Shown here piece by piece: positions 44,043-53,949 of a stretch of DNA of 64,000 nt. The position numbers and the translations under genes are program-made. The notes under the pieces were generated by a model. It did no database searches. It was given only the letters and a program-made list of their open reading frames with translations, and was not told where the DNA came from. Each line of letters opens with the position of its first letter. Position 1 is the first letter of the stretch. Source of the DNA: Desulfobacteraceae bacterium Eth-SRB2 (GTDB taxonomy: Bacteria > Desulfobacterota > Desulfobacteria > Desulfobacterales > UBA11574); assembly GCA_004193595.1 (NCBI GenBank), contig RPGQ01000014.1, positions 58,111 to 122,110 of the forward strand. The letters are read 5' to 3'.

Positions 44043-46067
44043 ATGAAAAAAATATTCACAATCAAATCGTTCAGATTACTGTTTATAATTTTATTTATCA
44101 CCCTCTGGGTAACGCCCCCCGCCTTTTCCTATCCTGTAGAATTTACCGATTCCAGTGGCAAAAGTATTACAATCGATAAAAAACCGGAAAGAGTTGTATC
44201 ACTTGTACCTTCCATCACTGAAATAATATTCAAGATCGGCGCCGGTGATGCTGTCAAGGCCGTCACATATCATGACAACTATCCTGGTGAACCAGGTTCA
44301 AAAAAAATAGTCGGTGGATTTTTCTCGCCTTCTATTGGTACTATTGAGGCAGTGCAGCCAGGTATTATCTTTCTTTCCCGTCTGCATAAAAAGGTAATGG
44401 AAAAATTCGGCCATGAAAAATGTATAATCATCGACCTTGGAACAGATTCTATCGCCGACAGTTATAAAAACATCCGTTTGATAGGAAGTGTCTTTAATAA
44501 AGAAAAACAAGCTGCCAAATTAATCGATGAGATAAAAACACAACTTCGGATTATTTCCGAGAAAGTGAACAGAATACCCGATTCAAAAAGGAAAAGAGTT
44601 TTGCGACTCATGGGTCGTGACCCGGTCATGACGCCCGGAGATGATTCCTTCCAAAATGAAATGATCAGAGCCGCAGGAGGTATTCCGCCTGTGCTGAACA
44701 AAAATGGCAATATCGTTGTTATCACAAAAGAAGATTGGATGAAATTTAACCCTCAAGTTATCTATGGCTGTGGTGGGGACAGGGAAACAGCCAAAAAATT
44801 TTTCAATCGCCCTGGCTGGAAAGATGTGGATGCAGTAAAAAATGGAAATATTTTTTATTTCCCATGCGATCTCACCTGCAGGGCCGCCACCCATACCGGT
44901 TATTTTGTCTCCTGGCTCGCATCAAGAATTTATACGGACGAGTTTTCAAAAAAAGAAAATCAGGTTCTCGAAGAAAAGATATTCAAATCCCGCAGTCTTG
45001 ATCTTGATTTTGATTACATAAAAGATACGCGCATTTCCTACAGCCACATCTATGATTTTTTAAACAAAACCCTAATTATTAATTTCAAGAAACCCATGTC
45101 TTTAGTCTCTACCCTTGAGGGAGAGCGAAACGGCATAAAATCTGTGGGCAACCATTACTCCTCCCCCCCCTGCTGGGGAATAAACCACAAGTTAAGCCTG
45201 AACAACATAAGAAAACGGGTATATCAGGTAATCGACAAATCAGAGGACACAGCCAGTTTTCTTTTTACCGGTGCGGACATGGACAACATGGCTATCAAGC
45301 GGGAAAAATTCAGAGATATGGAGGTATGCGCTTTAGTAACGGCAGGTGTGAAGGCAAATGCAGTCAGGATGTCAAAGGATGATGGCAACTATTATGAGCC
45401 CGGAACTATCAACATCATCATTTTGCCTAACATGAAACTCACTTCAAGGGCCATGACAAGAGCGATTATCAGCGCCACAGAAGCTAAAACCGCAGCCTTG
45501 ATGGATATGGACATAAGAAGCAGCTATTCATCAAAACTGCATCGCGCCACCGGAACTGGAACAGATAATATGATCGTTGTGCAGGGTGAAGGAATGCTGA
45601 TTGATAGCTCAGGCGGTCATACAAAGATGGGGGAACTCATCTCAAAGGCGGTATACCAAGGTGTTCGGGAAGCCATTTGCAAACAAAACAACATTACCGC
45701 TTCCCGCAATATTTTCCAGCGGCTCAAGGAACGAAAGGTCAGCATATATGAACTGGTATCAAGTGTTAAATGTGATTGCGTCCCCCAAAAAAGTATCTTT
45801 ATTGGTGCTCTTGAAGAAATTTTACTCGATCAGCGTTATTCCGGTTTTGTCGAATCTGCCCTTGCGTTAAGTGATGACTATGAAAAAGGGCTGCTTAAAG
45901 ATTTGACCTGCTATAATATCTGGTGCAAAGAAATTGCCGAAAATATAGCCGGAAAACAGATTGATGAATTAAAAAATCTTGTCAAAGCAAATAATATTCC
46001 CGTTGTATTAAAAACCGCTTTAAACAGCCTGTTAAATGGCATTTATTTCAGATGCCAGGATAGGTGA
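44043..46067 (+). CDS. Exported BtuF-CbiZ fusion, copy 2
   Basis: 674 residues, same architecture as copy 1. Signal peptide ends WVTPPAFS. The BtuF-like domain has PERVVSLVPSITEIIFKIG and TPGDDSFQNEMIRAAGGIPP. The CbiZ domain has TGADMDN, LVTAGVKANAVRMSKDD, GTINIIILPN, TEAKTAALMDMDI, ATGTGTDNMIVV and GGHTKMGELI. It overlaps no neighbour but ends 4 bp before the second CobN-like gene, so they are one unit. No BtuC/BtuD permease genes are in the window. Confidence 0.87.
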   Translation: MKKIFTIKSFRLLFIILFITLWVTPPAFSYPVEFTDSSGKSITIDKKPERVVSLVPSITEIIFKIGAGDAVKAVTYHDNYPGEPGSKKIVGGFFSPSIGTIEAVQPGIIFLSRLHKKVMEKFGHEKCIIIDLGTDSIADSYKNIRLIGSVFNKEKQAAKLIDEIKTQLRIISEKVNRIPDSKRKRVLRLMGRDPVMTPGDDSFQNEMIRAAGGIPPVLNKNGNIVVITKEDWMKFNPQVIYGCGGDRETAKKFFNRPGWKDVDAVKNGNIFYFPCDLTCRAATHTGYFVSWLASRIYTDEFSKKENQVLEEKIFKSRSLDLDFDYIKDTRISYSHIYDFLNKTLIINFKKPMSLVSTLEGERNGIKSVGNHYSSPPCWGINHKLSLNNIRKRVYQVIDKSEDTASFLFTGADMDNMAIKREKFRDMEVCALVTAGVKANAVRMSKDDGNYYEPGTINIIILPNMKLTSRAMTRAIISATEAKTAALMDMDIRSSYSSKLHRATGTGTDNMIVVQGEGMLIDSSGGHTKMGELISKAVYQGVREAICKQNNITASRNIFQRLKERKVSIYELVSSVKCDCVPQKSIFIGALEEILLDQRYSGFVESALALSDDYEKGLLKDLTCYNIWCKEIAENIAGKQIDELKNLVKANNIPVVLKTALNSLLNGIYFRCQDR

Positions 46068-46071
46068 TCGC

Positions 46072-49000
46072 ATGAAACAAATTATTATAGTTCTGTGCCT
46101 GTTTGCATTGTTTTTTCTCCCTTCAATTTCCATGGCTGAAAATATATCTTTTCTGGTCATCGATTCTGACACCTATCTTGTCAATAAAGCAATTAAAGAA
46201 CTTCAAATCCCCGGCAATATTAAAATCAAGCTTTTTACAAATCACGATATTAAAGGAAACAATTCGGCAAGAGAATTTATCAATACATCAAAAATCATTA
46301 TTGTTGATGTCATGATGAGTGATCTCAGCAAGTACCTGATAGAAAATGTGGATACAGGCAAAAAAAGAATATATGCTCTGCGTGGCTCAAGGGATGATGA
46401 GGGTCTTAAGAAAAAGGGTTTTATTTTTAATCCCGATATTTCGGAATATTTCAGCAACTTGTCTATAGTTAATATACAAAACCTTATTTATCGAGTGGCG
46501 AATAAAGAGATTAATCCATCAATAAACTATAAACCGGTTGTGAAGCTCCCAGGTCTTGGTATTTATCATATGGATGAAAAAAAAGTTTTTACAACTTACG
46601 AAGAATACATAAAGTGGTATAAAAAAAGGATGCAATACGATAAAAACGCACCCTGGATTGGCATGATGCTTTTTTCCAATTCCTTGATACAAGGACAGGT
46701 AAAAACGGTTGATTACCTGATAAAAAGACTTGAAGATGAAGGGTTCAATGTGGTTGCTGCATTTGGCAAAGATTATAAGGTCGCAACTTCACTCCTTATG
46801 GATAAAAATAAACGTACAAGAGTAGATCTGGTTTTAGCCTTTTCCCTTAAATTCTACTCAGCCATTAATGATAAGCTTAGATCTGCTCTTATGGATTTGA
46901 ACGTACCCATCTTTGACGCCATTAATCTTTACTCCAATACAATCGAAAAATGGCGAAAAGATCCCATCGGCATACCTCCTGCAGATATAGTCTGGACCAT
47001 TGCAAATCCTGAAATATCCGGCCTTATCGAACCCACGCCTTTAACCGGAAAGGTAAAAATATTAGACAAAGACACTGGCAAAGTCCTTTTTATTCACAAA
47101 CCTTTAAAAGAGAATATCGAGATGATTATTCCCCGGCTAAAGATGTGGATACAACTAAAAAGAAAAGCAAACAAAAACAAAAAAGTTGCCATCCTTTATT
47201 ATAATCACAGCCAGGGCAAACAGAATGTGGGAGCGAGTTATTTGAATGTCTTCAGAAGCCTTGAACTCATCCTTAAAAGGATGAAAAAAGAGGGCTATCA
47301 TACGCCATCCGATAGAGAATTGGACGAAGAAGGCATCAAGAGCCTTGTCCTGAAGTACGGCAGGAATATCGGAAGCTGGACCCCCGGCGAGCTTGATAAG
47401 ATGATCAAGAATAAAAAGGTCATCAGGCTTCAGATAGAAACCTATAAGAGATGGTTTGAACGGCTTCCGGAAGAATTCAGGTTAAACGTGATCAGGCAAT
47501 GGGGAAAAGTGGAAGATTCCAAAATCATGATCAATAATAATGAGTTCATTATCCCTGCGGTCATACTGGGAAATGTTGTCATCATGCCTGAGCCGTCAAG
47601 GGGCTGGGGAGACGATCCCATGAAGCTCTATCACTCCCCCACCCTATTTCCCCATCACCAGTACATCGCCGCCTACCTCTGGCTGAAACACGTCTTTCAT
47701 GCAAATGCGATGGTTCATCTTGGAACCCATGCCACCCATGAATGGCTTCCCGGCAAGCAGGCTGGACTTTCGCCGGCCTGCCCGCCGGAGGTACTTATAA
47801 CCGATATACCCAACATCTATCCTTATATTGTGGATGACGTGGGTGAAGGCATCCAGGCCAAAAGAAGAGGCAGAGGCGTTGTTATTGACCACCTTATCCC
47901 GGCTGTAAAAGAAGGAGGACTCTATCACGAGTATGCTCGTCTTTATGATATGATCAGCAGCTATAATAGATCCGTTTCCATGGGAAGCCAGACGACTTCC
48001 GGCAAACTCGGGAAAATAAAAGATCTCGTCACAAGCTTAGGGATTCTTAAAGACCTTGGCATAACCGAGTTTAACGAAGAAAACCTTGAGAATATCGAAC
48101 ATTACCTTCTTGAACTCAGAGAAAACCTCATGCCCTATGGCCTGCATACTTTTGGTATATCGCCTGAAGGCGAAGCCCTGGAAGAAACAATCAATGCCAT
48201 TGTAAAGCGAAACAGTAAAGCAAAGGAAGAAAATGTTAGAAAAGGTCTTTTGATCTCCGGCCATAGAGAAATTAGCCATTTGATCAAAGGCCTTGGGGGA
48301 GGCTACATCCCATCCGGCGAGGGGAATGACCCCATAAGAAACTTAGGGGCCATTCCCACCGGAAAAAACTTCTTTGGTTTTAACCCGGACAAGATTCCTT
48401 CTCCTTCTGCCTGGGACCTCGGCAAAAAAGCAGCTCACCAGATAATCATCAGAAATTTAAGAGAAAAGAATAGATACCCGGACAAGGTTGCTGTTGTACT
48501 GTGGGCCACGGAAACCATCCGAAACGAGGGGGTCAACGAAAGTACTATTTTACATCTCATGGGTCTAAAACCAAAATGGGATAAGTCCGGCAGGGTTATC
48601 GGAACTGAGGTGATTCCGGGCAAAAAGTTAAACCGCCCCAGAATCGATGTCCTGATGAATCCATCAGGGCTTTATCGAGACCTTTTCCCTAATATGATCC
48701 TTTTTTTAGACAGGGCGGTCCAAAAAGCAGCACTTCAAACCGACATTGAAAACCTGATAAGTGAACATAGCCGTCAAATAAAAGGTCGGCTTATCGAATC
48801 CGGAATGGATAAAGAAAAGGCGGATATCCTTTCCAAAATCAGGATATTTACCGAAAAACCCGGCTCCTATGGCACCGGAGTTTCCGAAATGACCGGCAAT
48901 TCCGGCTTCTGGGAATCTGATGATGAAATCGTCAAAGTCTATGAAAACAGAGTGGGCTATGCCTTTGGTCTGGGAAAATGGGGAGAAGATGCAAAAGACA

Positions 49001-49998
49001 TATTCAAAGAAAACCTCAAGGGAGTGGATGTGGCTGTCCATTCCATATCCTCCAGTCTTTATGGAACCATGGACAATGATGATGTATTTCAGTATCTGGG
49101 AGGTCTCTCTCTTGCCGTAAAAAAAGAAAGCGGAGAAACTCCCTCCACACTTGTTACCATGCAACGTATTCCAGACCGGGTGAACATGGAAGATATAGCC
49201 ATGACTATCGGCCGGGAGCTTCGATCCAGATATTTAAATCCCAAATGGATTGAGGGAATGAAAAAGGAAAATTATGCAGGTGCCAGGGAAATGTCAAATT
49301 TTGTTGAATACATGTGGGGCTGGCAGGTAACCGTGCCCTATTCAATTGACAAAACCAAATGGGAACAAACCTATGAAGTCTATGTTGAAGACAAATACGA
49401 TATGGATCTAAAGGACTTTTTCAACAGGGAAAATCCCTGGGCTTACCAGTCCATAACAGCCCGCATGCTTGAAGCTGTCCGTAAAAACTACTGGCGAGCT
49501 GATGATAAGGCAAGAAAGAAGCTTGCAGTGGAATATGCGATAAATGTTGTAGAAAAAGGGGTGGCCTGCTGTGACCATACCTGCAATAATCCTTTCCTTA
49601 ACCAGATGGTAGTGAATATCATTTCTTTACCGGGCATTATGTTGCCTGAAATGGTGGAAAAGTTCAAAATGGCCATTGAGCAGGCTATGGGTAAATTGCT
49701 GGCTCAGCAGGTTGCAAACAGAAAAAAATTGCAAAAAAGATTAAACCAGGGATTTAGAAAAAATCCGCTTGAACCTGTCAGTAAAATCTCTAAAACCGGT
49801 CTGCAGCAGAAAGCAGATTCAAAGCCGGGAGATAAAACAAAATCTGTTGAAGGTTATAAAATGGAAGAACTAAAATCAAAAGACCAAACCACAGATTTAT
49901 CATCTTCCGGTGTCGAGTGGTTTGCATCCCTTTTTATCATCTTTATCATCGGATTATTTGCTTTCGGAGCCGGAAGAAAAAGGAAAGTAAAAAAATGA
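46072..49998 (+). CDS. Exported, membrane-anchored CobN-like chelatase, copy 2
   Basis: 1308 residues from the ATG at 46072, where a signal peptide starts directly (MKQIIIVLCLFALFFLPSISMA). An earlier in-frame ATG at 46036 lies inside the previous gene. Core motif LGTHATHEWLPGKQAGLS differs from copy 1 by Ala for Gly. The C-terminal end WFASLFIIFIIGLFAFGAGRKRK repeats the membrane anchor. The last ~270 residues are far more alike between copies than the N-terminal half. Stop overlaps the cbiK start (ATGA). Confidence 0.88.
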   Translation: MKQIIIVLCLFALFFLPSISMAENISFLVIDSDTYLVNKAIKELQIPGNIKIKLFTNHDIKGNNSAREFINTSKIIIVDVMMSDLSKYLIENVDTGKKRIYALRGSRDDEGLKKKGFIFNPDISEYFSNLSIVNIQNLIYRVANKEINPSINYKPVVKLPGLGIYHMDEKKVFTTYEEYIKWYKKRMQYDKNAPWIGMMLFSNSLIQGQVKTVDYLIKRLEDEGFNVVAAFGKDYKVATSLLMDKNKRTRVDLVLAFSLKFYSAINDKLRSALMDLNVPIFDAINLYSNTIEKWRKDPIGIPPADIVWTIANPEISGLIEPTPLTGKVKILDKDTGKVLFIHKPLKENIEMIIPRLKMWIQLKRKANKNKKVAILYYNHSQGKQNVGASYLNVFRSLELILKRMKKEGYHTPSDRELDEEGIKSLVLKYGRNIGSWTPGELDKMIKNKKVIRLQIETYKRWFERLPEEFRLNVIRQWGKVEDSKIMINNNEFIIPAVILGNVVIMPEPSRGWGDDPMKLYHSPTLFPHHQYIAAYLWLKHVFHANAMVHLGTHATHEWLPGKQAGLSPACPPEVLITDIPNIYPYIVDDVGEGIQAKRRGRGVVIDHLIPAVKEGGLYHEYARLYDMISSYNRSVSMGSQTTSGKLGKIKDLVTSLGILKDLGITEFNEENLENIEHYLLELRENLMPYGLHTFGISPEGEALEETINAIVKRNSKAKEENVRKGLLISGHREISHLIKGLGGGYIPSGEGNDPIRNLGAIPTGKNFFGFNPDKIPSPSAWDLGKKAAHQIIIRNLREKNRYPDKVAVVLWATETIRNEGVNESTILHLMGLKPKWDKSGRVIGTEVIPGKKLNRPRIDVLMNPSGLYRDLFPNMILFLDRAVQKAALQTDIENLISEHSRQIKGRLIESGMDKEKADILSKIRIFTEKPGSYGTGVSEMTGNSGFWESDDEIVKVYENRVGYAFGLGKWGEDAKDIFKENLKGVDVAVHSISSSLYGTMDNDDVFQYLGGLSLAVKKESGETPSTLVTMQRIPDRVNMEDIAMTIGRELRSRYLNPKWIEGMKKENYAGAREMSNFVEYMWGWQVTVPYSIDKTKWEQTYEVYVEDKYDMDLKDFFNRENPWAYQSITARMLEAVRKNYWRADDKARKKLAVEYAINVVEKGVACCDHTCNNPFLNQMVVNIISLPGIMLPEMVEKFKMAIEQAMGKLLAQQVANRKKLQKRLNQGFRKNPLEPVSKISKTGLQQKADSKPGDKTKSVEGYKMEELKSKDQTTDLSSSGVEWFASLFIIFIIGLFAFGAGRKRKVKK

Positions 49999-50759
49999 AA
50001 ACACCTATTGTTATTGCTGCTTTCGGCACAACTACAAAAGCGCTTGAAACATATTCTTTAATTAACCAAAGATTAATTGAGCGTTTTCCTGATAACGAAA
50101 TTCTCTGGTCTTATTCATCAAGGATGGTAAAAGACTGGATAAAAAAAAGACAGGATATTGATTTAAAACACCCGCACCAGGTTCTTTTTGAGTTGAAAGA
50201 AAAAGGTTATACATGGGCTGTGGTTCAGTCTCTTCACCTTTTAAACGGTCATGAATTCTACAGGCTCGTTGATGAGTCGCAGAATTGCGATATCAGAACA
50301 TCAATAGGCCTTCCGCTTTTAAGCAGTCCTGAAGATTTTAATAAAGCAATTACAGCCCTGCAAGATTCTTTTCCCATACATGAGGATGAGGCCCTTGTAA
50401 TGGTTGGACATGGTACGGATCATCCCTGCTGGTCAGTTTATGTTGCACTTAACCAGATGCTGCGCGAAAAACTTGGATTAAAAATATTTACTGGCGTTGT
50501 TGAAGGATACCCTGCAAAAGAAAAGATTGTTGAGGAGGTAAAAAAAGCCGGGTTCAAAAAAGTGCGCATTATCCCCTTCATGCTGGTTGCCGGTGTTCAT
50601 TTTCATGAAGATCTTGCCGGAAATGAAGATTCCTGGAAAAGCGCTTTTGAAAAAGAAAAGATTTTTGTTACATTGGAGAAAAAGGGGCTTGGGAGTTATC
50701 CGGGTATTATCGATATATTTTCAAAGCATATCCAGGAAGCCCTGGATGTAATTCCTTGA
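49995..50759 (+). CDS. cbiK: Sirohydrochlorin cobaltochelatase CbiK
   Basis: 254 residues, normal for CbiK. MKTPIVIAAFGTTTKALETY at the start, the first metal-binding His in VMVGHGTDHP and the second region in MLVAGVHFHEDLAGNEDSWK. CbiK inserts cobalt into sirohydrochlorin in the anaerobic cobalamin pathway. No signal peptide, so cytoplasmic. The ATG overlaps the CobN stop. Because CbiK already supplies cobalt insertion, the CobN-like neighbours are unlikely to have that job. Confidence 0.88.
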   Translation: MKTPIVIAAFGTTTKALETYSLINQRLIERFPDNEILWSYSSRMVKDWIKKRQDIDLKHPHQVLFELKEKGYTWAVVQSLHLLNGHEFYRLVDESQNCDIRTSIGLPLLSSPEDFNKAITALQDSFPIHEDEALVMVGHGTDHPCWSVYVALNQMLREKLGLKIFTGVVEGYPAKEKIVEEVKKAGFKKVRIIPFMLVAGVHFHEDLAGNEDSWKSAFEKEKIFVTLEKKGLGSYPGIIDIFSKHIQEALDVIP

Positions 50760-50769
50760 GGAATAAAAA

Positions 50770-52659
50770 ATGATCCGTTATTTTTCATTATATTCTGTTG
50801 TTATCGGCTGTTTTATTTGCCTTCTCGTATCCACTCCGCTCCGGGCTCAACATGGATCTGTTCCTGTTGAAGGTCAGGTGCAAACCCTGGCGCCCATTAC
50901 CGTTACCGCCAAAAAAGTTTTTGAATATGTAAAAAACCATCCCCAGAATGTCGTCATTATGAACCAAAAGGAAATTAAGGATCGAAATTTTCTTGAGGCG
51001 GGAGAAGCCCTTGATTCCATGCCGGGAGTAGAGGTAAGAGAACGCAGCGGCGGTATGGGAACAAAGATTTCCATACGGGGAGGCGGCGGCTCCGGTCCGG
51101 TATTAATCCTGGTAGATGGCAGGCCAATCAATTCCAGCCAGTATGGCGGGGTTGATTTGGGCAATATTCCCATTGAGACCATCAAAGAAATCGTTGTGTT
51201 TAAACCCCCTGTGCCGGTCTGGCTCGGACCCGGAAGTTCGGCGGGCGCTGTTAATATTGTGACTTCCGGCTACTCTGAACGAACATCCGAGGAAAAAAAG
51301 AATAATGGACGGCTGAAAATGAACGGAGGATCTTACGGCACGGCAAACATCAGCGCTTCGTATATTATTCCTCAAAACCGGGGACAAACCAAGTTCGCAG
51401 CCGGAGGCGGTCATGAGGATGGGAAACGGACAAATAGTGACAGGGACAGCGGTAACTTCAGTTTTGGTTGGAGCAAGAAAAGCCGATCCGAAATTCAATA
51501 TGATCTTAACGGCCGATATTACCATACAGAGCACGGGTGTCCCGGCCCTACGGATAATCCGACGCCTGATGCCAGGCAACGTTACCAGAAAGGATCACTC
51601 GATTTCCTCGTGGAAGGATTTTCAGGTGATACGTCAGAGTTCTCTTTGAAATCCTATCTGGACATGGAGGATCTCACGGACAGGTCCCAGTCAGGGGACA
51701 AATCGAGCTTAGAAGTTTATAAAATCGGGATGAACGGCGAAAACATCTGGTCCGACGACGAGGGTCGGGCATTACGTTTGGGCGGGTTACTCGAAGAAAA
51801 CCGGATTAACCATGATATTTCCGGTAATCATCAGAGAAATAAATCCTCCCTTCATGTGCAGCACGACCTGGAAATTGAAGATGTTACGATAAGCGTGGGT
51901 CTGCGAGGAGACCATACCAACGATTTTGGCTGGTTTCCCGGTCTGAGCGCCGGCCTGAGCTATGCCATAGGGCCGGACACCTTGATTAAAGGCAATGCGG
52001 GTTTCTCTGTCAATGTCCCATCCTTTAATCAATTGTATCAGCCGAGCCATGGCTCCATTGACCAGGTAAGGGGAAATCCGGAGTTAAATGAAGAAGACAT
52101 ATATTCCTATGATCTGGGTCTGGAACACAAATTTACAACGGATATCACGGTCAATACCGCTTTATTTAGAACAGATACCAAAGACCTTATTATTTACCAA
52201 AGGAATGCTGATTTGATCTATCGACCGGTCAACATTTCACGCGCGTATAAACAGGGGGTAGAATTTTTATTGAAATTAAATTGGACCCGTTATATTTCTA
52301 TGGATCTAAACTACATTTATCAGCACACTAAAAACAAGGAGACCGGTAATGAACTTGCATATTCTCCGGAACATAGTGCTAAACTCACCGGAAAATGGGA
52401 GCTTCCGGCTAAAACGAGGATCGAAACAATAGTTAAGTATGTTAGCAACCAGTACAGCAGTCCGGATACTGCCCGGAAAGAAAAGATTGATGCGTATTGT
52501 GTGGTGAATGTGAAGATCATTCAACCCATCATAATCGAATCTTTTCCCATAGAAATCTTTGTTCACGTTCATAACCTGTTTGACACGAATTTCGAGTCCC
52601 ATGCCGGTTATCCTGACGATGGATTCAAATTCCTGTCCGGCATGCGTATAAACTTTTAA
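50770..52659 (+). CDS. TonB-dependent receptor 3
   Basis: 629 residues. Signal peptide ending TPLRA, TonB-box-like APITVTAKK, a plug with VEVRERSGGMGTKISIRGGG and VLILVDGRPI, and a barrel ending in FLSGMRINF. It starts 10 bp after cbiK and belongs to the same operon. It is only distantly related to receptors 1 and 2. Substrate probably a corrinoid, cobalt complex or another tetrapyrrole, judged by neighbours only. Confidence 0.87.
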   Translation: MIRYFSLYSVVIGCFICLLVSTPLRAQHGSVPVEGQVQTLAPITVTAKKVFEYVKNHPQNVVIMNQKEIKDRNFLEAGEALDSMPGVEVRERSGGMGTKISIRGGGGSGPVLILVDGRPINSSQYGGVDLGNIPIETIKEIVVFKPPVPVWLGPGSSAGAVNIVTSGYSERTSEEKKNNGRLKMNGGSYGTANISASYIIPQNRGQTKFAAGGGHEDGKRTNSDRDSGNFSFGWSKKSRSEIQYDLNGRYYHTEHGCPGPTDNPTPDARQRYQKGSLDFLVEGFSGDTSEFSLKSYLDMEDLTDRSQSGDKSSLEVYKIGMNGENIWSDDEGRALRLGGLLEENRINHDISGNHQRNKSSLHVQHDLEIEDVTISVGLRGDHTNDFGWFPGLSAGLSYAIGPDTLIKGNAGFSVNVPSFNQLYQPSHGSIDQVRGNPELNEEDIYSYDLGLEHKFTTDITVNTALFRTDTKDLIIYQRNADLIYRPVNISRAYKQGVEFLLKLNWTRYISMDLNYIYQHTKNKETGNELAYSPEHSAKLTGKWELPAKTRIETIVKYVSNQYSSPDTARKEKIDAYCVVNVKIIQPIIIESFPIEIFVHVHNLFDTNFESHAGYPDDGFKFLSGMRINF

Positions 52660-52709
52660 ATAGGACCTCAATGGGTGCATTACCAGTTTGTTAATTGCTA
52701 TCCAAGACT

Positions 52710-52765
52710 TTTTGGTTTCAGGTATCAGCTAATTCGTTTCTTACTCCTGACACCTGACACCTGAT
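52710..52765. repeat. CAGGTGTCAGG-type intergenic repeat, copy A
   Basis: GGTTTCAGGTATCAG and CTCCTGACACCTGACACCTG face each other in the gap between receptor 3 and exbB. The same words recur after tonB at 54704-55000. Confidence 0.55.
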
Positions 52766-52916
52766 TGCAAGGCTTTCGCTCAAAAAATGAATAAGTTAAT
52801 GGGTGAAAACCATTTTAACAAATCGGTAATGCTCCCACCTCAATTGGGTGTAATTAAAATATGGATAGGTATTAAAAGTAATTTTTGATATATTTCGAGA
52901 TAAAAGAGGAGAAATC

Positions 52917-53555
52917 ATGATAACCGTATTTATCAGCGGCGGACCGGTCATGTATCCGCTTCTGGCCTGTTCCATCATCGTATTGACCGTAATTATTGAA
53001 CGGATTTTTTTCTGGATCGGAATAGATATGCGCCGGGACAAATCGCTCGTGGATGAAGTTCTCGAGCTATGCCAAGACGGGGACTGGGAGTCGGTGAGAA
53101 TAAAGACCAAGGCTTCCAAAGACTATATTATTAAAATTCTTATCACCGGGATTCTTCATCGAGAATTTTCTATGGTTAAAGCCATGGAATCGGCCGCTGC
53201 CGAACAGATCAAGCGGATGCGCAAATATATGGGAATTATAGACACCATGATTACCGTGGCGCCGCTTCTGGGCATTTTTGGCACGGTCATCGGGATCATT
53301 CTTTCCTTTGAAGCGCTGGGCTCGGCGGGCATCGAACACCCGCAGGTTGTTACTGCGGGAATCGCACAGGCCCTGATCACCACGGCGGCCGGCCTGGGGA
53401 TTGCGATACTTTCGGTCTTTCCATACAATTATTTTAATTCACGGGTTGAAAAGTCTGCACTTGCCATCGAAAAATACGCAACAAGTCTCGAAATCGTCTA
53501 TGAAAAAATGGTCAATCATAACGGAAATCAAAAAAGGACCAAAAATGAAAGTTGA
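52917..53555 (+). CDS. exbB: ExbB biopolymer transport protein
   Basis: 212 residues, three membrane segments (MYPLLACSIIVLTVIIERIFFWIG near the start, then APLLGIFGTVIGIILSFEAL and VTAGIAQALITTAAGLGIAILSVFPYNYF). This is the MotA/TolQ/ExbB family pattern. It starts the exbB-exbD-tonB operon (AGAGGAG before the ATG) and overlaps exbD by 11 bp. It powers the nearby TonB-dependent receptors. Confidence 0.9.
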   Translation: MITVFISGGPVMYPLLACSIIVLTVIIERIFFWIGIDMRRDKSLVDEVLELCQDGDWESVRIKTKASKDYIIKILITGILHREFSMVKAMESAAAEQIKRMRKYMGIIDTMITVAPLLGIFGTVIGIILSFEALGSAGIEHPQVVTAGIAQALITTAAGLGIAILSVFPYNYFNSRVEKSALAIEKYATSLEIVYEKMVNHNGNQKRTKNES

Positions 53556-53949
53556 TTTTCAGACAGGTAAAAAAGTCCGCATTGAAATGCTTCCCCTGAT
53601 CGACATCGTATTTTTGCTCCTGGTATTTTTCATCTATGCAATGCTTTCCATGGCAGTGCATCGCGGGTTGCCGATTCTGCTTCCCACATCCTCATCCGCC
53701 AACATAGATAAATCATTGGTTCTTTCCGTAACTATAAAATCAGACGGAACCCTATATGTTGACAAAGAACAGATTGCCCTTAACGATCTGGCCACGGTTT
53801 TAAAAAGAAAAACCGGAGCCAATAAAGATCCGGGCGTATTGCTTTTTGCCGAGCGCAGCCTTTCATACCAAAATCTTTTCCGGGTGCTGGACCAGATCAG
53901 GATGGCGGATATCCATCGAATTTCTCTTCAGGCAGATGTTGAGCAGTGA
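53545..53949 (+). CDS. exbD: ExbD biopolymer transport protein
   Basis: 134 residues from the ATG at 53545, placed by AAAGGA upstream and by family alignment (start MKVDFQTGKK). It has IEMLPLIDIVFLLLVFFIYA with the essential membrane Asp in LIDIVF, then a periplasmic domain with YVDKEQIAL. Overlaps exbB and tonB, so expression is coupled. Confidence 0.9.
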   Translation: MKVDFQTGKKVRIEMLPLIDIVFLLLVFFIYAMLSMAVHRGLPILLPTSSSANIDKSLVLSVTIKSDGTLYVDKEQIALNDLATVLKRKTGANKDPGVLLFAERSLSYQNLFRVLDQIRMADIHRISLQADVEQ

